From positions 15,438,001-15,502,000 of the forward strand of contig CM055607.1 in NCBI GenBank assembly GCA_029379385.1: a stretch of DNA of 64,000 bases. The letters are read 5' to 3'. The stretch is from Quillaja saponaria. Taxonomy: Eukaryota > Streptophyta > Magnoliopsida > Fabales > Quillajaceae. Shown here one piece after another: positions 22,588 through 33,518 of this stretch. Each line of letters starts with the position of its first letter. The first letter of the stretch is position 1. The position numbers and the translations under genes were made by a program. The notes beneath the pieces were generated by a model. It did no database searches, was not told the origin of the DNA, and saw nothing but the letters and a program-made list of their open reading frames with translations.

Positions 22588-25359
22588 ATGGCTACCGTAA
22601 TCCCACCCAACTCCTCCACGGCCACTTCCCCGACTTCTTTCCATTACTTCCACCTCTGTCCTTCGTTTTTGCGGAACCCCATCTCCCATTATCACAGAAA
22701 ACCACCACCATCGCCGACACAAACATCAGTCGCTTCTCCTTCTCAATGTGGAACCTCTCCTTCTTCCCTCTCTAAATCAAAAGACCGCCATATCTTCCAC
22801 TTCCCGGCGTCACCCACCCAAACACTTGAGTCACAGAAATCTTCGTTTTACAATGCAGAAGCCCCTTTCCTCTCAGAATCTTTCAGTGAAAGAGCTTTGC
22901 CAGACAAGGAAGACTCTTTCTTTGATAGTCTCTTCCATATGCTTCGCCTATCTGCTCGGTTCGGCGATACTGAGCTCGCTAAGGCTGTACACGCATCGAT
23001 TCTCAAGCTTGATGAAGACACGTATCTGGGTAATGCTCTAATCGCAGCTTACGTCAAGCTGGGTCTTTGCTCTGATGCTTACGGCGTTTTTCTCGGCCTT
23101 TCTTGCCCTAATGTCGTGTCATACACTGCATTGATTTCTGGGCTATCTAAGTCGAATAGAGAAGACGAAGCTCTGAACCTTTTCTTTCGGATGAGAAGTT
23201 CTGGTGTTGCCCCTAACGAATATAGCCTTGTCGCAATTTTGGCTACTTGTAGTAGAATTATCGAATTGCAATTGGGTGTACAGATACATGCTATGGTGAT
23301 CAAAATGGGTTATTTGGACTCTGCTTTTGTTGCAAACACACTCATGGGATTGTATGGTAAGTGCGGGTGTTCTGATATTGTGCTTAAATTGTTTGATGAA
23401 ATACCTCAGAGGGATATTGCGTCCTGGAATACTGTTATATCGAGTATGGTAAATGAGTGTATGTATGATAAAGCTCTCCACTTATTCCTTGATTTGCAGA
23501 GGAATGGTACGTTTGGAGTAGATTATTTTACGCTTTCAACATTGTTTGCTGCTTGTGCTGACAGCACCTCTGTGATGGAAGGCCAACAAATTCATACTCA
23601 TGCTATTAAGATTGGCTTGGACGCCAATTTGAGTGTTAGAAATGCGCTTATTGGATTCTACACCAAGTGTGGAACTGTTAAAGACGTGGAATTTTTGTTT
23701 GAGAGCACGTCAGTGAAAGATGTTATTACTTGGACAGCAATAATTACAGCGTATATGAATTTTGGGTTAGTGGATTTGGCTTTGGAGATATTTGGTAAGA
23801 TGCCGGAAAAAAATCCCATCTCTTATAATGCTCTTTTAACAGGATTCTGTCAAAATGGGGAAGGCTCAAAGGCTCTGGACTTATTTGTCAAAATGGTGAA
23901 GGGGTATATAGAATTGACAGATTTCTCTTTGACTAGTGCTCTTAGTGCTTGCAGCTTGCTTATGGATAGTAAGATAAGTGAGCAGATTCATGGGTTTATT
24001 CTCAAGTTCGGTTTTAGGTCAAATTCTTGTATAGAAGTAGCATTGCTTGATATGTGTACGAGGTGTGGGAGGATAGCAGATGCAGAGAAGATCTTTTTCA
24101 GGTGGCCAATTGAGGAAGATTGTTCTATAGCATGGACATCAATGATATGTGGATATGCTCGAAATGGCCAGCTAGATGAGGCAATTTCTCTTGTCCATGT
24201 TAGTCAATCAGAAGGGAAAATGGTTATGGATGAAGTTGCATCAACATCAGTTCTTGGTCTTTGTGGAACTATAGGCTTTCATGAAATGGGGAAGCAAATC
24301 CACTGTCATGTTCTTAAATCTGGCTTTCTATCGGATTCTAGAGTAGGGAATGCCATCGTTAGCATGTATTTTAAGTGTTGGAATACAGAACACGCAATTA
24401 AGATGTTCAGTTATATTCCCAGAACTGATATAGTATCATGGAACTGTTTGATTGCAGGCCATCTTCTTCACAGACAGGGTGATGAGGCATTGGTTGTCTG
24501 GTCAAGTATGCTGGAGATGAGCATAAAGCCAGACAAAGTTACGTTCATTTTGATCATTTCAGCTTACAAACACACTTACTCCAATTTAATTCATGACTGT
24601 CGTAGTTTGTTTCTTTCAATGAGGACTGGCTTTGGCATTGAGCCCTCTTCAGAGCATTATACTTCCTTCGTTGGTGTTTTGGGTTACTGGGGTCTTTTGG
24701 AAGAAGCAGAGGAAACCATCCATAAGATGCCTTTTGAACCTGAAGCTTCTGTTTGGCGTGCCTTGCTCAACAGTTGTAGACTCCATAACAATACAGCCAT
24801 CGGAAAACGAGTTGCTAAGCAAATTCTTGCCATGGAGCCAAGAGATCCATCTACTTACATACTTATTTCAAATCTGTATTCTGCTTCTGGGAGGTGGCAC
24901 TGCTCTGAAATGGTTAGGGAGAATATGAGACAGATGGGACTTCACAAACAGCCAAGTGAAAGTTGGATTATTTGTCAGCACAAGATACACTCATTCTATG
25001 CAAGAGATAGATCCCATTACCAAGCAAAAGACGTCTATAGAGGATTAGAAATTCTAATCTTGGAATGCCTAAAAGTCGGATATGTGCCAGACACGAGCTT
25101 TGTTCTCCATGAAGTAGAGGAGCATCAGAAGAAGGATTTTTTGTTCTATCACAGTGCAAAGTTAGCCGCAACTTATGGGCTTCTGATGACCAGGCCAGGA
25201 ACACCCATCCGGATAGTGAAAAACATCCTCCTTTGTGGGGACTGCCATACATTCTTGAAATATGTGTCTGTTGTTACCAAGAGAGAGATATTTTTACGGG
25301 ATTCTTCGGGGTTTCATTGTTTTTCAAATGGCAAGTGCTCGTGTAAAGATTACTGGTAA
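22588..25359 (+). CDS. EMB175: DYW-class PPR protein, EMB175/At5g03800-like
   Basis: An intact, intronless 923-residue protein that would bind organellar RNA. The N-terminus (residues 1-about 100) is Ser/Pro/Thr-rich and basic, as in an organelle transit peptide. Tandem P, L and S type PPR motifs run from about 110 to 700 (NALIAAYVKLG, VVSYTALISGLSKSN, ASWNTVISSMV, ISYNALLTGFCQNG, VSWNCLIAGHLLH). E/E+ domains follow (WRALLNSCRLHNN, YILISNLYSASGRW), and the protein ends in a DYW domain, last residues CKDYW. The zinc-type CGDCH is present at 883-887, but the deaminase HxE motif reads HSA at 855-857, so the catalytic Glu is missing. The ELTDFSLTSALSACSL, LLDMCTRCGR and DVYRGLEILILECLKVGY segments are those I remember from Arabidopsis EMB175, which is needed for embryo development. 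The start is the first ATG, with none better downstream. Confidence 0.93.
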   Translation: MATVIPPNSSTATSPTSFHYFHLCPSFLRNPISHYHRKPPPSPTQTSVASPSQCGTSPSSLSKSKDRHIFHFPASPTQTLESQKSSFYNAEAPFLSESFSERALPDKEDSFFDSLFHMLRLSARFGDTELAKAVHASILKLDEDTYLGNALIAAYVKLGLCSDAYGVFLGLSCPNVVSYTALISGLSKSNREDEALNLFFRMRSSGVAPNEYSLVAILATCSRIIELQLGVQIHAMVIKMGYLDSAFVANTLMGLYGKCGCSDIVLKLFDEIPQRDIASWNTVISSMVNECMYDKALHLFLDLQRNGTFGVDYFTLSTLFAACADSTSVMEGQQIHTHAIKIGLDANLSVRNALIGFYTKCGTVKDVEFLFESTSVKDVITWTAIITAYMNFGLVDLALEIFGKMPEKNPISYNALLTGFCQNGEGSKALDLFVKMVKGYIELTDFSLTSALSACSLLMDSKISEQIHGFILKFGFRSNSCIEVALLDMCTRCGRIADAEKIFFRWPIEEDCSIAWTSMICGYARNGQLDEAISLVHVSQSEGKMVMDEVASTSVLGLCGTIGFHEMGKQIHCHVLKSGFLSDSRVGNAIVSMYFKCWNTEHAIKMFSYIPRTDIVSWNCLIAGHLLHRQGDEALVVWSSMLEMSIKPDKVTFILIISAYKHTYSNLIHDCRSLFLSMRTGFGIEPSSEHYTSFVGVLGYWGLLEEAEETIHKMPFEPEASVWRALLNSCRLHNNTAIGKRVAKQILAMEPRDPSTYILISNLYSASGRWHCSEMVRENMRQMGLHKQPSESWIICQHKIHSFYARDRSHYQAKDVYRGLEILILECLKVGYVPDTSFVLHEVEEHQKKDFLFYHSAKLAATYGLLMTRPGTPIRIVKNILLCGDCHTFLKYVSVVTKREIFLRDSSGFHCFSNGKCSCKDYW

Positions 25360-25924
25360 TATAACAATCTCGTATGTTTTAATTGTAATTCTGTCATTTC
25401 CCTTACTAGAAAGGATCACTTGTAGCCAAAAACAAACAGAAAAGTGAAACCTTTTATTACTTTGGTCTGTCACAATCACCACCAAGCTGCACTGTCTTTG
25501 ACTGCAGAATAGAAATTGAATTCACTATGCATAACTTAACATTTTCTGTTGAAAAAAACAGAAGATTCCATAAGCAAAATGGTTGTGCTAAGTTCACTGC
25601 AACCTATTTAGTAATTGAGTAAACACTCTGAAATTAAGCATATCATAAGGCGTTTTTCCAATCAAGGAACTCACTTCAATTACTTAAGGCGAATTGTAGG
25701 TTAAAAGTAAGAGTTATACATAAATAGTAAATGTTACAAGTAGAGACCTGTTTAGTTGTAAATCAGGGTAAGGATCACTTGCAGCCAAAAGAAACAGAAA
25801 AGTGAAATCTTTATTACTTGACTTTTGTAGAGACTTACACAAGTTCTTTTCCTTCAGCAAAAACATTATTCTGACTAAAGCACTTAGATAGATAAGGAAC
25901 TAAGACTAACAGATTTCTAAAACA
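25360..25924. other. Convergent 3' flanks with ~50-bp direct repeat
   Basis: This is the shared downstream region of the PPR gene (+) and the beta-galactosidase gene (-). GGATCACTTGTAGCCAAAA and following bases (25413-25462) recur as GGATCACTTGCAGCCAAAA (25772-25820), with the same AAACAGAAAAGTGAAA.C continuation. No gene. Confidence 0.75.
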
Positions 25925-28900
25925 CTAATTTGAACATATTGCTTCAACTGCAAGCCTATTCTCAATTCCTCTGCAGCTAGTTGGTCCAAGAGTCAGCTCA
26001 TTGACATTGATTGAACAACTTTCCTTCCCAAGACATTCCTTGTTGATGACTGACAAAGCAATAGGAGACTCACAATCACCCTTTTTAAAGGATCCACATG
26101 TTCCCTTAGGGCCACCAAAACTAGCAAATTTAATATCGGAAATTTCTTTCCCACCTTGACATGATAATTCCAAAGTATTCCCTTCATAAGTATTTGCGCA
26201 AGCTTTGCCAACAGTCACAGTTTGAAACTTAACATTTCCAGGATTGCCTCCAAATTCTTCAAACAACACTAATATGTTTTTGTCACCATTAAGAAAAGAG
26301 CGTGGTACATGATACCATCTTTGAGAAGGTTTTCCACAATTTGTTCTACACTTACTGGACCCATATGACCCACGAAAGTCACAAGTTGGAGAGCATCCAT
26401 TTTCATTTGCAAGATAACCTGGCCAATACCTTCCAAGACTATTACCATTCACCCAAGCCATTCCCTTTCCCAAACCCATCAAATCAACAACAACAGGATC
26501 GGTACCTAGGGGAGCTTTAAAGGTTGTCTGCAAAATGTTACCAAAGATTTTATCATTTGATTCTCCTTAAGAAAAAAATTATATTAAAAATTCAATTGGT
26601 TTCAAAGTGTACATACCTTGTACCAAACAAATAACCTATTTGTTGGGAGCTGATGTATATACCATTTCCATTTATGATGAGTGTTGTATAGTTGTAGTTG
26701 TTCACCATGCAATCCAATCTTATAAAACCATTTATTTGAAGACAAATCACGTGTGACAACTTCATTTCCCGCTCTTCCAGTTAATTGAACTGGTCCATGA
26801 ATACCGGTTTCAATTTGATCAAAGTTTGCTCCATAATTCTAACAAATTATATAACAAAATGTTAGCAATTAGAATTGAAAATAAGGATTTTACTTTACAA
26901 TTTTACAACTTACAGACAATCCAACTGTTGCACTAAGCAAAGCAAGTTGATTCTCCCCAAGCTTCAACTTAATTTTTTTCTCGAAGTCAAAACTATAGTG
27001 ACCATTTAAGGCATATTGTGAACCTAAAAGAAAATAGTGGTGGAAAATTCAGATAAATGAAAGAGAAAAAATTATAATTTTAGAATTTAGACCAAACTTA
27101 CTTACCAACATGTTTTCCATTGACAAAGGCATGAATAATGTGTCCCGTAGTATGCACATGAAGTTTAATCTCTTTGCCCCAAATGGAATCATTTTTGGTC
27201 ATGTTAAAACTAGTAATGTACCAAAGGTAGTCACTAGTGTCATTGGTGATAAGTTTTTGACCTATGAGCTTATTTGAAGACATCAAGCTGCCCTTAACAA
27301 GACCATTTTTCATGTGCTCAAATTGCTCTCCCCTCCACTCCCATTCCAATTTGTATGGTTCTTCTTCATCATCTGCTTCATTATCCTTTTTCACCATTAT
27401 AGAAGTTTGAACATTGACCTACCAAAAAATAAATTATCCATAATTAATAAAACTAAATACATAAATAATCTATAAAGAAATAAATGAATTTATCATTCAA
27501 CTTTGCAGTGTTTAAACTCCTTTATAAATATCTTAATAGCCATAATTAATAAAACTAAATAAAAAAATAATATATAAAAATAAATAAACTTATCATTCAC
27601 CTTTGCAGTGTTGTAAACTTCTTTATAACAATCTTGAAGGATAGTGACAGACCAAGCAGGAACTGAGTAATTGGTGTTCTCAAAATTAATTGTTGCATCA
27701 TTTGTGGAATGTGCATTTCCTAAGAAGCAAACGGATTTCCCGGCATAATTATAAATTGTGGCCTATAAAAGAATTGTAGTTAATTAATATGGGTGTGAAC
27801 ATAATAATATCAAAAGTAAAATTAAAAAAAAAAAAAGAAGAATAAAAAAAGCTTACCGTAACCATATTTCCATAATCAACCTTTCTGGAAGAACCATAGG
27901 TTAAAATTTTCTCATTTGATATAAGAAGAAGGTGAAGCTGTTTAAGATGCCCCCACTTAGGCTGATTTAAATTACCTATACAAAAATTTCAAAAGAAAAA
28001 TTAATTAATCATGTCTAAAATTAGTATAATTATTTTAAAATTATTTACCATATTCATCTAATGGTGCATCATAGTCATATGATGTTGTAATATATGGACC
28101 TCCTGAAGTTCTTCCAAAATTGGTGCCACCGTGATACTATATAAGAACAATATTATAAAATATATTAATTTCACAAAAGTAAAATAAAAAAAATAGGATA
28201 AATGTTAGGTTACAAAAATATGTCCTATACTTACCATATAATAGTTTTGCAATGTTCCACCATTTTGAAAGAAACGTGCAACAGCAAAAGCAACATCCTC
28301 AGCAGTTCTATGTGGGTCTTGTTGTCCCCAAGACTTAAACCTAATTCAAATGTAATTTAAATTTAAAATAATAATAATAATAATATTAGAGTTAATTAGA
28401 ATGAATTGATAACAAACCATCCCGTCCAATTTTCAGTCCAAAACTTGGGGCTGTTCTTATTATTAGGATAGAATTGGTCACAATAAAAACCATTACATGC
28501 ATTAATCTGGTACAGAAAAAAAAAAAAAAAAAAAACAATTAGTCACACATAATTTATTTATTTAAAATAAAACAAACTAATAATTATAAAATTATAATTT
28601 ACCATAGGCTGTGGAGCATCACTCTGTTGGCACATTATCCAAGGGACACCAACATGATATGATTGAGCCAATTTAGCACACCAATTCATATATTGTTTTC
28701 CATCGTCCCCATATGAACTCATAATATTACCATACTCATTCTCAATCTTCAATTTGTAAGAGATAAAAAATGGTAAACCAGTTTAGTTACATTATTATAA
28801 TATTGTAACATATTAATTTAAACATTAATAAAAACTAAAATCACAAACCTGGGCAAGAATAATAGGTCCCCCTTGTGAGGCAAAAAGATTTTCATGTTTC

Positions 28901-29761
28901 ATCATGTTCACAATCAAGGTTGTAAAGTTTGCCATTTCATTCTGTAAATTAATTGGTCAAACAGTTCAATAAAATACATATACAATTTAAATTCAAAATG
29001 ATGAATTTTTAAAAAATAATCAAAAGTAATACTTACCATAAATACATCATTTTTAGTCCTAAACTTGATACCAGGGAGGAGGCAACCATACAGGAAATCC
29101 TCTGGAATATATAACATCAAAAAGAAATGATTAATATACACTGTAAATAATAATAATAATAATAATAATTACGTTTAAAAATAAACTTACCCAAAATTCC
29201 ATTCGGCACATACGTATGGACCAATGCGAAGAAGAGAGTATAGCCCTTCCTTTTGAATGGTTTTGATGAATCTAACAAGGTCAAGATTTTCTGAAAAATC
29301 ATACTACCAAAGAACAAAAAAAAGAAGTTAGAATCAAGCTAATTGAATGTGAAAATATGTATTTAAATTGAAAGATCAAAGAAGAAGAAAAACCTGACGT
29401 CTTTCAGGCTCATGACTATTCCAAAACACATAGGTCTCAATTGTATTAAGACCACCATCTTTTGCTTTTTGAATCAAGGATGGCCACATCTATATATTAC
29501 CAAACAAAATATTTCATTTTATTAAAGTTCTCATAGTAAATAAAAATAAATACAAAATTATTCCATGTACGAAAGCAAAATAAATGTGTCACACACCTCA
29601 GGAGTACTACGCGGATAATGGATAGAACCAGAAAGAATAACTTTTCTTTCACCATCGATCTTCAAAGCTCGTCCATCATATGAAACGTCAATGGCAATAG
29701 TTGATAAGTTGAAGAATGTGAAAACCAAACACAAGGCCAACAAGATGTTGGACAAAGCCAT
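25925..29761 (-). CDS. GH35 beta-galactosidase with C-terminal lectin domain (two frame errors)
   Basis: A secreted cell-wall enzyme that removes terminal beta-galactose. Fifteen exons run leftwards: 29761-29597, 29489-29394, 29303-29191, 29101-29037, 28941-28849, 28746-28603, 28506-28418, 28340-28235, 28136-28049, 27975-27857, 27762-27601, 27418-27106, 27023-26914, 26837-26617 and 26527-25925; together about 828 residues. Exon 1 gives a signal peptide ([19 protein letters not shown]) and [12 protein letters not shown]. The GH35 signature [15 protein letters not shown] spans exons 5-6 (acid/base Glu); WTENWTGW in exon 7 holds the nucleophile Glu. The last ~95 residues (from [15 protein letters not shown]) form a galactose-binding lectin domain, as in BGAL7/BGAL15-type proteins. 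Two breaks: exon 4 is off frame between GGFPVWL and [10 protein letters not shown] (65 nt, near 29073-29085), and exon 14 lacks one base near 26820, between NYGAN and [10 protein letters not shown]. The rest is clean, so sequence error or a recent null allele is likely. Confidence 0.93.
27438..27636 (-). repeat. Tandem duplication across the exon 11/intron 11 border
   Basis: Two ~100-bp copies (27438-27535 and 27540-27636, period about 101 bp) both contain CTTTGCAGTGTT.AAACT.CTTTATAA, which on the minus strand is the end of exon 11. The right copy has the working donor (AAG|GTGAAT, minus strand). The left copy reads AAG TTGAAT, so its donor is dead and it stays in the intron. Confidence 0.85.
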
Positions 29762-29832
29762 TATTGGGTTACAGATTAGATATTTAACTGAAAACTCAAA
29801 AGAAAAGTTGTGTTGAAATGATGGAAACCAAA

Positions 29833-29842
29833 GTATTTATAG
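29833..29842 (-). promoter_or_regulatory. TATA box of the beta-galactosidase gene
   Basis: The minus strand reads CTATAAATAC about 75 nt upstream of the ATG at 29761, a good TATA position and match. Inferred from sequence and spacing only. Confidence 0.55.
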
Positions 29843-30142
29843 TTGAGTTGAGATGATTTAGATGGCTTATATCATTATTTGAATAGCTCAGAAGATAATT
29901 GATGATTTAGAAAGTTCATACAGAGAGATAATTGATGTAGAAGAGATAAAATTGAAAATCTAATTGGATTAATAGAACTTATCTGATTATTTTATTTTTA
30001 AAAGAGAGATTTATGCATGTATTAAAGATGTTAAAAAAAAAAAAAAAATCGATAATCCACCTTACTTCCTGGACTAGTTTTTATTTTTATTATTTTAAAT
30101 GGCTGATAAAGAATGTGCATTTTACCGTTACTATCTTACTTC

Positions 30143-30183
<41 letters not shown>

Positions 30184-31430
30184 CTTTTTCTTTTTTGTTT
30201 GTTTGTGCAATTATATTTTACAACATTAGCGTGTTCTACACAAGTGTGGTATTCTTTTAATTCAAGTTAAAACTTTTTGTTTACTTTTTCTGCTAAACAC
30301 ATATGATCATATAAGAGTCTAATTTATTTGATGCACAAATTCAAATAAATAAAAGCTTTTTTTTTTCTTATGTACCCAAAAAATAATAATAAAAGGATCA
30401 ATGTATATGATATGCTTTCTTTAATTTGTTTTTCTTATCTTCCTCCTTCGATCTTTCTTTAAGTTATACTATAATTAATATTATTTCTTAATTGACATTC
30501 TTATAGAATTTCATAAACATAAAAAAATGTTAATATTTGATGAGTCCTTTGTAGAGAAAAAGACATAAAAGTGCTATTTGGATTTAACTGATCATAAGGG
30601 ATCAAATAAAAAATTTAGGTTTAATTTCCAATTTAGAAAAATAAAGACATAATCAAGGATCCCTAGACTTAAATATAAAGAAGCATGTAAGGGTCTGTTT
30701 GGTATCGGGTTCAAAATATAAGGGTTAAGGAGTACATGAAGATAATATATGAAGCATAAATTAAGAATAGAAATGTTAAGACTAAATTTTGTGTTTGGTT
30801 GTGGATAATAAATCTAAGTTAATTTTTAATCTCTTAAACATTATCATAATTGGTATTTGATAAAAATAAAAATAAAAATTATCATTATATTTTATATACT
30901 AGTGAAAACTTGATATTGGATTATTAGAATTAAGAATTGTAAAAAGATCAAAAATAGACAATTAAAAATATATATCTCTAACTTTGAAGTACTTTTAAAA
31001 CTTGTTTTGAAATATATATATATATATTGTTTAATTCAAAAACATTAAGAAAGTAGCACTGAAAAACATTAATAGCAGATAAAGGCAGTTAGTAAAAAGA
31101 GAGAGAAAAAAAAAAACAAGGACCAATTTCTAAAAGGCCTACTATATATCCAAAAGGACAACAACCCATGGTAGGTCCACAAAATCAAGTTTTCTCACAT
31201 CTGATATTCTCTTCGCGGTGAATGACGTGTTTCCTGTTTAACCTATCTTTAGCTTGTCAGTATGACATTACACTCAAATGAATCCCCACAACATTTGACA
31301 ACCTCATACGAATTGAGAAAGGACCACACACATAACATGTGGTATCACATTCACTTATAAAAGATCTAAGCCTCAAAGGTAAAAAGATTCTTATTTTTTA
31401 TATTTACACTATCACATTATATTTTACAGC
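29843..31430. other. Beta-galactosidase upstream region and AT-rich spacer
   Basis: It holds a 38-base T run at 30146-30183 and (TA)n near 31012-31026. A GGGTCTGTTTGGTAT stretch at about 30694 looks like one end of a PIF- or hAT-type MITE, but the matching opposite end was not found. No gene. Confidence 0.5.
30146..30183. repeat. Homopolymer T38
   Basis: Thirty-eight consecutive T upstream of the beta-galactosidase gene. On the minus strand this is poly(dA), which can exclude nucleosomes. Its length may also be inaccurate in the assembly. Confidence 0.9.
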
Positions 31431-32703
31431 TTATCTCTCTAAAGGACTGACTTAAGCTTTAGAGAGGGATTCGAGCACTACCTGGCATCTCTTTTTCTAT
31501 TGTCTTGCAGTTCAAACTTTAGGAGCTACATGGAGACTACCTCGACATGTAAGCCTAGATAAATTTGAACTAAACATTGGCACCATCTAGGAGAACATAT
31601 AATTAGGTTTCCAACCTCCACACCGTTAGTAGAGGATTATATCTCAATCATTCCCTTCTTGCCAAGTGTCCTATTTCCCATGAATGTCAATTCCTTTATC
31701 CTTGTACACATGCACTCACTTAAATGCATGGTGCATCTATAGATAGCAAAGGGAAAGGTACATTTACACAACTTCTCTATGTTCATTTATACTTAGTTGA
31801 TATATTTTCTCTCTAAAAAAGTTCTTAGTTTACCAAGGATTTTTGGGGAGCTTTCTCGACCTCTTATTCTTGCATGTCTATCTCGATTCACTGAGCTAAT
31901 TCATATCTTGACCTGAAGATCCAGCTATCCCGCACATCCAAATACTTCACTAATTCACATATAATCCTCAACCAAAATTCAAATATTTCTAGACTTAACA
32001 TTGGTGCCATCCATAAGAAGCTATCCGATTTTGCTTCTTGAATTCACCCCTAACCTAAACCATCTTTGTAGCTCCATTCAAACCAAAATACAACTATGGA
32101 CAACATAACCCCTGACGAGTTGCCTAAGTAGAGAAGAACTAAATTGGGAAAAAAACTAGTAGATCCTAGCACCCAACCTACCCAATACACACTTGTAACA
32201 CAACAACGATTCATATCTCTCATGAATGTAGTGCAAGCACTATTACAAAAAATAGATGCACCCATACCCTTTCCTCACAATCCTTCTCAGGTTGATGATG
32301 AGTGACCCCGGAGAGGACCAGTCATGTTTGACATTCGAAAAGCTAGTAAATGTAGCTTTCATGTGGAAATAAGGAAGGAAAGGAATATTACCTTTAACGA
32401 GTTTAGAGGAGCAATAGAAGGACAAGGAGGATTGACACTTTGACTTAGAGCAATAAGGAACATACAACTTGACATTAGAAACAGGCACCGCAACACAACA
32501 CCCTTTCACCTTTGAAGTGGTGGATTTTTTTGTACTGGATAGGATGAAAATTCCTTATCTAAAGGTCTATAATGGAGCAACTGAGCTAGATAACTTCATA
32601 GCAGGGTTCAAATTGTTGATGCTTCTCCACTGGATCCCAGAGCCTATCATGTGCTGAGCTTTCTCAGCTTCTCTTTGTTAGACAACCAGGATATAGTTCA
32701 TAT
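31431..32703 (+). mobile_element. Ty3/gypsy remnant, left part (leader and gag start)
   Basis: Gag-like protein is readable: PYLKVYNGATELDNFIAGFK, then LLMLLHWIPEPIMC, matching the capsid-type retrotransposon gag pattern (YDG..DP..H...F...M.LHG.....C..F). Upstream are two primer-site-like sequences, ATTGGCACCATCTAGG (about 31577) and ATTGGTGCCATCCATAA (about 32000). Gag breaks off at 32703, where a hAT element is inserted, and resumes at 40993. Stops and frameshifts show it is dead. Confidence 0.75.
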
Positions 32704-33044
32704 CAATGTTTTAAGACCCATATTAACCCGGGCGGGTTGACCGTTCGGACCGCAGCCCGGGTAGCAATCCCGGCAGAGTCATGCCTAAGACTTGAAAGAG
32801 CGGTTGGTTCGTTCAAACTTGTCCAAACCCGCCTAACCCGTTTGACCCCTTCAACCTAGTATGTTTTTAGAGACCCGGCCCGTTTTGAATTTTAAGAAAA
32901 ATAAAAAAATTGCAATAAGAAAACATATGTATCCCACTGTGCCATCTTCAATGTCTAAAATCTAAATTTGTAATTGTGTTTTATCACCTTCTCTCTCGAA
33001 CTCAAGCCTCCAGTCGAAGAACATGAGGTTTTGTTGAAAGGAAA

Positions 33045-33503
33045 TGTTAGAAATTTCATATGTGAGATGCCATTAATTGTATAGTTTTGTTTTAATAATA
33101 AAACGGGCTTAAGATTTGGTCTATTTGAGACATGCTAGTAAAAGCCCATATAGTTTATGTGATCATTTCGGGCTTAAGTATATTTCTTATCTGATTAGAT
33201 ATGGATTGATAGTAAGTGTAGGCTGAGTGACTTTAGGAGTCTTTAATAGGAGGACTCTTAGAGTTTTATCTGACATGAAATAGCTAGGTCTCATATCCTC
33301 TCTATATATACTCATCTTCCCCCATTGAGAGCTGTCACAAAAAATACAGAGAGTACGAAGAGGATGACTTGGCTGTGTGAAGCAATTACTGAGACGTGCT
33401 TGGCTGAGATTTCATATATCCGCTGCTATGGCTCAATCAGGTACGCAAACTTTATTATTAATCTGTTCTAAATTCATGTATGAGATCCTGTAAATTCATA
33501 GCA
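33045..33503 (+). repeat. 5' LTR of copia element
   Basis: It begins TGTTAGAAATTTCATATG and ends AAATTCATAGCA, two bases before the primer site. It pairs with 39745-40227. Confidence 0.88.
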
Positions 33504-33505
33504 TG

Positions 33506-33518
33506 TGGTATCAGAGCC
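33506..33518 (+). other. Primer binding site of copia element
   Basis: TGGTATCAGAGCC, complementary to the initiator methionine tRNA 3' end, the usual copia primer site, right after the 5' LTR. Confidence 0.92.

Noticed and set aside
30690..31030. MITE starting GGGTCTGTTTGGTAT
   Set aside because: Only one end was found and no target duplication could be identified.
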